Source: QPIN01 sp965224575 (lineage in GTDB: Bacteria > Pseudomonadota > Gammaproteobacteria > Methylococcales > Methylomonadaceae). From it: a stretch of 64,000 nt of DNA. The DNA lies in NCBI GenBank assembly GCA_965224575.1, contig CBDCZQ010000006.1, positions 620,001 through 684,000 on the forward strand, read 5' to 3'. The notes under the pieces are model-generated. The model saw nothing but the letters and a program-made list of their open reading frames with translations. It made no database searches and was not told where the DNA came from. Positions 56,541 through 64,000 of this stretch are shown here, piece by piece; the stretch's first letter is position 1, and every line of letters begins with the position of its first letter. A program made the position numbers and the translations under genes.

Positions 56541-57761
56541 CTATTTATTTATATTTATTCGGATTTTTTTCCGAGCAGATATTTCACCTGCTTTTTGTAA
56601 TGCAAAACGGGTAGCCAAAGGCCCAATAAGTTCATAGATCAAGGTCGTTGCTAAAATGACATTAACGATGATTAAACTGATTTCTTTAAATTCAGCTTGT
56701 TGACTTAATAATAAAGCCAGACCAACAGCCACACCAGCCTGGGGAATTAAGGCAAAGCCCAGCCAGCGGGTCACCAATAGAGGTGCTTTGGTTATTTTTG
56801 CACCGAAAGCAGAGCCGAATACTTTGCCCACAATTCTGGCAAAAAAGTAAACCAGAATCAGATCCATATGTTGCAAGAAAACGGCTGAGTGAAAATGTGT
56901 TCCAGCAAGGGTGAAAAACAATAAAAACACAGTTTCTTCCAGGAAATCAATGGAGCCAAATAATTTATCCCCCGCAGAATATAAAAAGTGTCGCGATGAA
57001 AACCCCAAGGCCATGGCTGATAATAAAGCTGAGAAATGAAACATTTCTGCCAGACCGGAAACCACTAAAATTGATCCCAGCGTTAAAGGGAGCAACATGG
57101 TTTTCTGCTGAACATACACTGCTAACTTTGCCAAAAACCAGCCTATGATCATACCCAAAATCATAGCCAGTCCAATTTCTAACAATGCCTTTTCAAGGTT
57201 CTGTTCGATTGAACCACCTGAAATCATCGCTATCACAACCGAAAAGAAAATGATTCCTAGTGCATCATCTAGGGCAACAACACCCAATAAGGTTGTACTT
57301 AATGAACCTTTGGCACGATATTGATGTAAAACCGCAATAGTTCCTGCCGGGGCAGTCGTTGCAGAAATGGCTGCAAATGCCAAGGCAATAGAAATAGAAG
57401 GAATACCATCCAGCTGTGGTGCTAAGATCAATATCCCTAAGAAAACCATTGCTATTGCACCAAGGGATTCGCCCAATGCAATACCGACAATGGATTTCCC
57501 CATACGTTTTAATTGAGCCGTAGTGACTGATCCACCGATAATGAAGGCAATAATACCTAAAGCAATATGAGTCAAAGGCTGTGTCCAGTTACTTACATTT
57601 TCTTGAAAAAAATGTCCAAGAAATTTAGGCGAAAATAAAGCACCTGTAAGAACATAAGCAGCCACTCTGGGAATGCCCAGTTTATTGGCACCCTGTCCAG
57701 CAAAAAGACCTGCAAGTAACAGTAAACCAAGTAGCAATATATTTGAATATCCTATATCCAT
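56541..57761 (-). CDS. Cation/proton antiporter (CPA2/KefB type)
   Basis: A 406-residue protein with about twelve membrane segments. ALAFAAISATTAPAGTIAVL and VVALDDALGIIFFSVVIAM (with the Asp-Asp pair) are family marks. No C-terminal TrkA/RCK domain is present; the adjacent CBS protein may do that job. Na+ as substrate fits the N-ATPase context, but K+ is possible. Confidence 0.85.
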   Translation of the reverse strand: MDIGYSNILLLGLLLLAGLFAGQGANKLGIPRVAAYVLTGALFSPKFLGHFFQENVSNWTQPLTHIALGIIAFIIGGSVTTAQLKRMGKSIVGIALGESLGAIAMVFLGILILAPQLDGIPSISIALAFAAISATTAPAGTIAVLHQYRAKGSLSTTLLGVVALDDALGIIFFSVVIAMISGGSIEQNLEKALLEIGLAMILGMIIGWFLAKLAVYVQQKTMLLPLTLGSILVVSGLAEMFHFSALLSAMALGFSSRHFLYSAGDKLFGSIDFLEETVFLLFFTLAGTHFHSAVFLQHMDLILVYFFARIVGKVFGSAFGAKITKAPLLVTRWLGFALIPQAGVAVGLALLLSQQAEFKEISLIIVNVILATTLIYELIGPLATRFALQKAGEISARKKIRININK

Positions 57762-57839
57762 TATTATTGTCCTAGCGGATAATCAATACACTGTGCGATA
57801 CAATTCGCACCACCAATTTCGCAATATTTTCTTAACTTT

Positions 57840-60244
57840 TTAATAAGGCCACTGCCAGTCACGCACTTCCGGCATGTCTTCACCGTACTGACGAGTGTAT
57901 TGATGATGGTCAATCAATTTATCGCGTACATATTGTTTAACATAAGCAGCACGTTGGCGTAATTGGGGGACTCGTTCAACCACATCGGCAACCAGGTGGA
58001 AACGGTCTAAATCATTCATAACCACCATATCGAATGGGGTGGAGGTGGTTCCCTCTTCTTTATATCCACGTACATGCAAGTTACTGTGATTATTGCGTCG
58101 GTAGCATAAGCGGTGTATCAACCAAGGGTAACCATGGTATGCGAAAATAATGGGTTTATCTGTGGTAAAATATCATCAAAGTCTCGATCACTCAAGCCAT
58201 GAGGGTGCTCCGTATCAGGCTGTAGAGCCATTAAATCTACAATATTGACAACACGAATTTTAAGCTCTGGTATTTTTTGACGAAGAATATCAACAGCAGC
58301 TAGCGTTTCAAGTGTCGGTACATCACCGGCACAAGCCATAACAACATCAGGTTCTCCATCTTTATCATTGCTTGCCCATTCCCAAATTCCGATACCGCTG
58401 GAACAGTGCTTGATGGCAGCATCCATATCCAGCCATTGGTGTTCTAGCTGTTTACCAGCAACGATAACATTGATGTAATTCCGACTTCTTAATACATGAT
58501 CGGTAACTGATAATAAGGTGTTTGCATCAGGTGGCAGATAAACTCGAATAACATCGGCTTTTTTGTTGACGACATGATCAATGAATCCTGGGTCTTGGTG
58601 AGAAAAACCATTATGATCCTGTCGCCAGACGTGGGAGGTCAAAAGGTAATTCAGAGAGGCTATGGGTCTGCGCCAGGGGATTTCATCACGAGTGATTTTA
58701 AGCCACTTTGCGTGTTGGTTAAACATGGAGTCAATTATGTGAATAAATGCCTCATAACAGGAAAAAAAACCATGACGGCCAGTTAACAGATAACCTTCCA
58801 GCCAGCCTTGACAGGTATGCTCGGAGAGAATTTCAAGCACCCGTCCATCCTGAGATAAATCAGTATCTTCTGGAAGCGTCTCTGCCATCCAGGCTCTGGA
58901 GGTTACTTCAAAAACATTAGCCCAGCGGTTGGATGCTGTTTCATCTGGACCAACGATACGGAAATTGCGTGCCTTTTTGTTTTCATCCATTACATCACGG
59001 AGTAATGTTCCCATAACACGAGTTGCTTCAGCCTTAACGGAGCCAGGTTTAGGTACATCGACCGCATATTTTCGAAAATCAGGTAACCGCAATTTCTTCA
59101 GCAAAAGTCCGCCATTTGCATGTGGGTTATCCCCCATCCGCCGTTTACCTACGGGAGCCAGAGCTTTTAGTTCTGCAATTAATTCACCTTCCGTCGTAAA
59201 CAGTTCTTCTGCTCGGTAACTTTTCATCCAGCTTTCCAACAGTGCCAGATGTTCGGGGTTTTCTGCCAATTGTGCAAAGGGTACTTGATGGGAACGCCAG
59301 AAACCTTCGGCCTTGTTACCGTCAACTTCTTTGGGCCCCGTCCAGCCTTTTGGTGACCGAAGGATAATCATAGGCCAACGAGGACGGTCGGTAGCCCCTT
59401 CATTTCTAGCCTGGTTCTGATATTCATGTATTTCAGCAAAACATCTCTCAAGCGTAACTGCCATCTTTTGATGCATACTTTCCGGTTCATCGCCTTCAAC
59501 AAAGTAGGGTTTATAGCCATAGCCAATGAACAGAACTTCCAGTTCCTCATGGGAAATTCGAGAGAGTACTGTAGGATTGGCGATCTTGTAGCCATTCAAA
59601 TGCAGAATCGGCAGTACAGCACCATCATGTCGGGGATTGAGAAATTTATTGGAATGCCAGGCAGTGGCCAATGGCCCCGTTTCTGCCTCGCCATCACCAA
59701 CAACGCAGGCGACAATCAAATCTGGATTATCAAATGCTGCGCCATAGGCATGGGAAAGTGAGTAGCCCAGTTCGCCTCCTTCGTTGATGGAACCTGGAGT
59801 TTCCGGTGCAACATGACTGGGTATGCCTCCGGGAAAAGAGAATTGTTTGAACAATCGTCGCATCCCTTCTTTATCCTGAGAAATATTAGGGTAATATTCG
59901 CTGTATGTACCCTCTAACCATGTATTAGCAACAAGCCCTGGGCCACCGTGACCAGGACCTGCAATGTAGATAATATTGAGATCTTGTTGCTTAATCAAAC
60001 GGTTTAAATGTACATAAATGAAGTTAAGTCCTGGCGTAGTGCCCCAATGGCCTAACAATCTGGGTTTTACATGTTCCAGAGTCAGCGGCTCCTTGAGCAA
60101 GGGGTTATCCAGTAAATAAATCTGGCCAACAGAAAGGTAGTTTGCGGCACGCCAGTAGGCATTTATTTTTTGTAGTTCATCTTGATTAAGGGTCACTTCT
60201 TCAAGTTCTGCTGGTAATGTTGTTTCGTTCATAACATTCTCCAT
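57840..60244 (-). pseudogene. xfp: Xylulose-5-phosphate/fructose-6-phosphate phosphoketolase, frameshifted
   Basis: A ThDP enzyme that splits xylulose 5-phosphate or fructose 6-phosphate into acetyl-phosphate and a smaller sugar phosphate. The main frame (58118-60244) has the ThDP motif VVGDGEAETGPLATAWHSNK and SHVAPETPGSINEGGELGYS. It runs off frame at about 58160-58163: the other frame then reads DKPIIFAYHGYPW and LIHRLCYRRNNHSNLHVRGY and ends at 57840 as in the intact family. One lost base explains it; the corrected length is about 799, as usual. It could be a sequencing error, as all other parts are intact. Confidence 0.88.
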
Positions 60245-60334
60245 GTTTAGATTTTGTATAGAATTATTAATGGTTGTGAATTGGTTTCAGATTAAGAATA
60301 AGTTCAGAAGTGGGTTTTAAATAATATTAAATTC

Positions 60335-62761
60335 TCACGCCTTAACCTCTAAACGTTTTTCAACCGCTAAAATATGCAGAGTGGTTTTTAATACCGAGTC
60401 GGGATTCAAACTAATTGAATCAATACCCAGTTCCACCAGAAATTCTGCCATTTCAGGATAATCTGATGGTGCCTGACCACAAATGCCAGAATGACGGTTA
60501 TTTCTTTTTGCACCTTCTACAGCTAAACGCAGCATTTTCTTAACACCCTCGTCCCGTTCGTCAAAATCAAAAGCCACTTTTTCAGAATCTCGGTCTACGC
60601 CCAATGTTAATTGAGTCAGGTCATTCGAACCTATGGAAAAGCCGTCAAAGTGTTTGGCAAACTCATCAATCAAAATCACGTTGTTTGGAATTTCACACAT
60701 CACATATATTTTTAAGCCGTTCTCCCCCCGCTTCAAACCGAATTCAGCCATTTTTTCTAAAACCAACTGCCCTTCTGTAACGCGTCGACAAAAAGGAATC
60801 ATCAAAATAACATTGCTCAATCCCATGTCATCTCTTACCCGTTTCATTGCTGCACATTCCAATGCAAAACCTTCGGCGTAATCTGGATGGGTGTACCTTG
60901 ACGCTCCCCGAAAACCCAGCATAGGGTTAGCTTCAACTGGTTCAAATGCACGACCACCAACAAGTGAGGCATATTCATTGGATTTAAAATCAGACATGCG
61001 AACCACAACGGGCTTGGGGTAAAATGCGGCGGCGATCGTTCCAACCCCTTCTGATAATCGTTGTACAAAAAAATCTTCAGGCTTGCTGTATCCCAGAGTG
61101 AGTCGCTGAATTTCAGCTCGATCAGCATCATCTATAATACGTTCTGGATGAAGCAATGCCATAGGGTGAATTTTGATATATTCGTTAATGATAAATTCCA
61201 TTCGCGCCAGACCCACGCCATCATTAGGTAGAAAACTGGTTTTAAAAGCTAGCTCGGGGTTACCCAGATTTAGCATAATGTCTGTTTGCGGACGAGCAAG
61301 TGTCGAAAGATCAGTTTGAGTTACTTCAAAAGGAAGTGACCCTCGATAAATCTTGCCTGCATCACCTTCGGCACATGAAACGGTAATTTGTTCACCATTG
61401 TGGATTTTTTCTGTTGCCTGATCTGCACCGATAACAGCAGGAATACCCAGTTCACGCGCCACTATTGCTGCATGGCAGGTTCTACCGCCCCGATTAGTGA
61501 CTATGGCAGCAGCAATTTTCATAATCGGTTCCCAGTCTGGTGTTGTGGTATCTGCCACCAAAACTTCACCCGCTTTAAATTCATTTAGATGCGAGCTACT
61601 TTTGATGAAATGAGCCTGACCACTGGCGATTTTGGCACCAGCCGACCGCCCGACTGCCAGTATTTCACCCGTTTCTTTTAAGTTGTATTCTTCAAGAAAA
61701 TCACCTGACTCCTGAGAGGTAACTGTCTCAGGCCGTGCCTGGACTATATATAACTGACCATCCAGACCATCTTTAGCCCATTCCATATCCATGGGTTTTT
61801 CATGACCAATATTATCGCTGTAGTATTGTTCAATTTTGATGGCGTAGTCTGCTAAAGTTAAGACTTCTTTATCCTCAATACAGAACTGTGAGCGATCAGA
61901 TTTAGGTGTAACAATATTTTTTACGGGTTCCCTGGTATTACCGTCTGCATAAATCATCTTGATTTTTTTTGCGCCCAACACTCTGCGTAAAACGGTTCGA
62001 TAGCCTTTTTCAAAGGTGGGTTTGTGAACATAGAATTCATCGGGATCAACAGTACCCTGAACAACATTTTCACCCAGTCCATAGGCGCCGGTAATAAAAA
62101 CAGCATCACGAAAACCCGATTCAGTATCCAGAGAAAACATCACACCACTAGACGCTAAGTCAGAGCGCACCATTTTCATAATACCTATGGATAATGCTAC
62201 TTTAAAATGGTCAAAGCCATTATCAATACGGTAATGAATAGCGCGATCAGTAAACAAACTGGCAAAACAGCGACGACAAGCATCCAGCAGAATCTCATCT
62301 CCAGAAATGTTCAAATAGGTATCTTGTTGCCCGGCAAAACTTGCCGTTGGCAGGTCTTCGGCTGTTGCAGAACTGCGGACAGCAAGGCTGAGGGAATCTC
62401 CATATTCTGCCTGTAACTCATGGTAGGCAGCCAGAATTTCAGCTTGTAAATCATCGGGGAGTTCTGCACCATAGACAATATCGCGGGCGCGTTTTCCTCG
62501 TTGAGCAAGGTCGTCCATATCATCTACATCAAGGTCATCTAATGCCTCATGTAATGCCTCCCAGGCATTATTATGATCTAGGATATAGCGATAAGCTTGA
62601 GCACTCACGGCAAATCCATTGGGTATTTTTACCCCTTGCGATGTTAGTTGACAGTACATTTCCCCTAATGAAGCATTTTTCCCTCCAACCAGTGGAATAT
62701 CGTCAATAGTGATGTCTTTAAAATAGTGAATGTATTGATAGTTCGTCATCGCTTTTCTCAC
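60335..62761 (-). CDS. ppsA: Phosphoenolpyruvate synthase
   Basis: An 808-residue enzyme that turns pyruvate, ATP and water into PEP, AMP and phosphate. The phosphorylated histidine is about residue 430 (GGRTCHAAIVAREL), the ATP-grasp region is at the N-terminus (LVGGKNASLGEM), and the C-terminal barrel has GSNDLTQLTLGVDRD and GICGQAPSD. The GTG at 62761 and the ATG at 62749 are both possible starts. Phosphoketolase follows after 90 bases. Operator copy 3 is upstream. Confidence 0.95.
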   Translation of the reverse strand: MRKAMTNYQYIHYFKDITIDDIPLVGGKNASLGEMYCQLTSQGVKIPNGFAVSAQAYRYILDHNNAWEALHEALDDLDVDDMDDLAQRGKRARDIVYGAELPDDLQAEILAAYHELQAEYGDSLSLAVRSSATAEDLPTASFAGQQDTYLNISGDEILLDACRRCFASLFTDRAIHYRIDNGFDHFKVALSIGIMKMVRSDLASSGVMFSLDTESGFRDAVFITGAYGLGENVVQGTVDPDEFYVHKPTFEKGYRTVLRRVLGAKKIKMIYADGNTREPVKNIVTPKSDRSQFCIEDKEVLTLADYAIKIEQYYSDNIGHEKPMDMEWAKDGLDGQLYIVQARPETVTSQESGDFLEEYNLKETGEILAVGRSAGAKIASGQAHFIKSSSHLNEFKAGEVLVADTTTPDWEPIMKIAAAIVTNRGGRTCHAAIVARELGIPAVIGADQATEKIHNGEQITVSCAEGDAGKIYRGSLPFEVTQTDLSTLARPQTDIMLNLGNPELAFKTSFLPNDGVGLARMEFIINEYIKIHPMALLHPERIIDDADRAEIQRLTLGYSKPEDFFVQRLSEGVGTIAAAFYPKPVVVRMSDFKSNEYASLVGGRAFEPVEANPMLGFRGASRYTHPDYAEGFALECAAMKRVRDDMGLSNVILMIPFCRRVTEGQLVLEKMAEFGLKRGENGLKIYVMCEIPNNVILIDEFAKHFDGFSIGSNDLTQLTLGVDRDSEKVAFDFDERDEGVKKMLRLAVEGAKRNNRHSGICGQAPSDYPEMAEFLVELGIDSISLNPDSVLKTTLHILAVEKRLEVKA

Positions 62762-62847
62762 TTTAAATTTTGTGTTCGACTGTTTACTTGCAAAAACCAG
62801 AACCGATACTTAGGTTAAGGATTACCCATAATGATAATTCCGTCCAT

Positions 62848-62931
62848 AGATAATTTATACATCACTCTATCTGGATAGAGATGTAACCTAGGTAACATTG
62901 CACAAAAAAGAAACCTGATATAGTTAATTTG
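62848..62931. promoter_or_regulatory. Divergent promoters sharing operator copy 3 (ppsA / phosphorylase)
   Basis: TGTAACCTAGGTAACA at 62882-62897, centre 62889.5. To the right, TATAGT (62919-62924) predicts a start at 62931 and a centre at -41.5. To the left, TATAAA on the minus strand (62859-62854) gives -42.5. This is the same layout as copy 2. Confidence 0.72.
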
Positions 62932-63029
62932 TGAGCATTCATTAATGCCGTTACCGAAGTCTTATGTGTTATGGCTACTTGTGCAAAAGATTGCTAACAA
63001 AAAACCAAAATTAAAAAAGGTGCTTGAAT

Positions 63030-64000
63030 ATGAGTATTGATACCTTAAAGTTACGCAGCGTAGGGATAGATACCTACCATGAAAATGTTGCCTACCTGAA
63101 TCGTGACTGTAGTATTTATCGGGCGGAAGGCTTTCAGGCTTTGTCCAAAATCCTTGTCAGTGCCAATGGCTCCACCTTATTGGCTGTACTGAATGTAGTG
63201 GATGACGACTCTATTGTACAGCCAGGCGAGTTGGGACTATCTCAGCAAACTTTTGAATATCTGCATTTGGAACAAGGGACTTTAGCAACGGTTAATCATG
63301 CAGAACCACCTAAATCAATGGATGCAGTGCGACGCAAGATTAATGGCGAAAGCTTAAGTCAGGATGATTTTAATAATATTTGCAATGATATTGTAGAAAC
63401 CCGATATTCAAAAATGGAGTTAGCCGCATTTCTGGTTGCCTCTGGGCAAAATAATCTTGATCGCAATGAGCTGTTGTATTTAACGAGAGCCATGTTGCAA
63501 ACAGGACAACAACTGGATTGGCACGAGTCATTGGTTGCTGATAAACATTGCATCGGTGGAATACCTGGCAATCGAACATCCATGTTAGTGGTACCGATTG
63601 TTGCTGCACATGGCATGTTAATTCCAAAAACCTCCAGTCGTGCGATTACATCACCAGCAGGGACGGCTGATACCATGGAAATTTTATCCAATGTTAATCT
63701 GCCACCTGAGCGAATGCTAGAGATTGTACGAGAGCAACGAGGCTGTTTGGCATGGGGTGGAACGGCTAAATTAGCCCCCGTTGATGACTTGTTAATTTCC
63801 GTAGAAAGACCTTTAGGCATAGACTCTCAAGGACAAATGGTCGCCTCAATCTTATCCAAAAAATTAGCCGCAGGTTCGACTCATTTAATTATTGATATTC
63901 CCGTCGGGCCAACGGCTAAAGTACGGCATATGCGACAAGCATTAGCTTTACGCAAGTTATTTGAATTTGTCGGTGACAGGCTTAATATCCACTTAGAAGT
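63030..64000 (+). CDS. AMP/thymidine phosphorylase family enzyme (partial at right edge)
   Basis: The frame is open from the ATG at 63030 to the window end (323 codons). AAAAAAGG stands about ten bases before the start. The N-terminal domain (1-85) is of the AMP-phosphorylase type, and the body has DKHCIGGIPGNRTSMLVVPI and ITSPAGTADTME, the signature of thymidine/AMP phosphorylases. AMP phosphorylase releases adenine and ribose 1,5-bisphosphate, which could be rescued to central carbon metabolism. Its partner ppsA makes AMP. The substrate (AMP or thymidine) is not certain. Confidence 0.85.
   Translation, partial: MSIDTLKLRSVGIDTYHENVAYLNRDCSIYRAEGFQALSKILVSANGSTLLAVLNVVDDDSIVQPGELGLSQQTFEYLHLEQGTLATVNHAEPPKSMDAVRRKINGESLSQDDFNNICNDIVETRYSKMELAAFLVASGQNNLDRNELLYLTRAMLQTGQQLDWHESLVADKHCIGGIPGNRTSMLVVPIVAAHGMLIPKTSSRAITSPAGTADTMEILSNVNLPPERMLEIVREQRGCLAWGGTAKLAPVDDLLISVERPLGIDSQGQMVASILSKKLAAGSTHLIIDIPVGPTAKVRHMRQALALRKLFEFVGDRLNIHLE

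Noticed and set aside
1..64000. CRISPR arrays, rRNA operons or a prophage
   Set aside because: No regularly spaced repeats, no rRNA sequence and no phage structural or integrase genes were recognised.

Overview
The window reads as chromosome from an AT-rich gammaproteobacterium. The gene set is fumC, cobalamin-dependent metH, pyrR-pyrB-pyrC', an N-type (second, probably Na+-linked) ATP synthase, phosphoketolase, PEP synthase and an AMP/thymidine phosphorylase-family enzyme. This combination is familiar to me from methanotrophs (Methylococcales), but no methane or methanol oxidation gene lies in the window, so that placement is an inference. Many genes carry frameshifts, stops or insertions, and several kinds of small repeat are scattered between them, so the genome seems rich in decaying mobile DNA.

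Layout. 1-8.2 kb: two very large multidomain glycosyltransferases and a hexapeptide-repeat acyltransferase (surface polysaccharide). 8.3-10.3 kb: a broken REP-associated tyrosine transposase, an Uma2 nuclease-fold protein and a palindromic repeat element. 10.3-13.9 kb: a LOG-family nucleotide hydrolase and a pyrR-pyrB-pyrC' operon whose dihydroorotase has lost metal ligands. 14-20.7 kb: a CsgG/SH3 lipoprotein, NnrU, a caspase-like peptidase, a decayed patatin gene and a decayed secreted-protein gene containing a GC-rich insert. 20.7-27.5 kb: fumC, a glutaredoxin-like protein, a UPF0114 membrane protein, metH and two small membrane proteins. 28.2-30.6 kb: a truncated tRNA-Arg next to an intact tRNA-Arg(CCG), then an IS4-family element with clean ends and target duplication but a frameshifted transposase. 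30.6-37.4 kb: crotonase-fold protein, patatin phospholipase, lipase-like lipoprotein, MMPL/RND exporter and HdeD, all on the minus strand.

37.5-64 kb is a metabolic and stress module. It holds two DUF2934 proteins flanking a remnant of a beta-CASP RNase, a membrane protein with a Cys/His cluster, a Crp/Fnr-family regulator, the nine-gene N-ATPase operon (atpDCQRBEFAG), two related all-helical proteins, an AarF/UbiB kinase, outer-membrane phospholipase A (frameshifted), cytochrome-c-type fatty acid cis/trans isomerase, and then ppsA, phosphoketolase (frameshifted), a cation/proton antiporter, a CBS-domain protein and a TerB-like gene split by a 296-bp insert. On the plus strand at the right edge is the phosphorylase.

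The most interesting signal is a palindromic 18-mer, GATGTAACCTAGGTAACA, found three times and only in this module: upstream of the DUF2934 gene, between atpD and the helical-protein gene, and between ppsA and the phosphorylase. Its form, TGTAA-N6-TAACA, has the geometry of a Crp/Fnr-family operator. A plausible -10 hexamer sits exactly where a class II activated promoter (operator centred at -41.5) would place it, for four of the five flanking genes, and one base off (-42.5) for ppsA. I propose that the Crp/Fnr-like protein at 39910-40629 drives this set as one regulon, linking a sodium ATPase, the phosphoketolase/PEP synthase/AMP phosphorylase carbon and energy route, and membrane repair enzymes under energy or oxygen stress.
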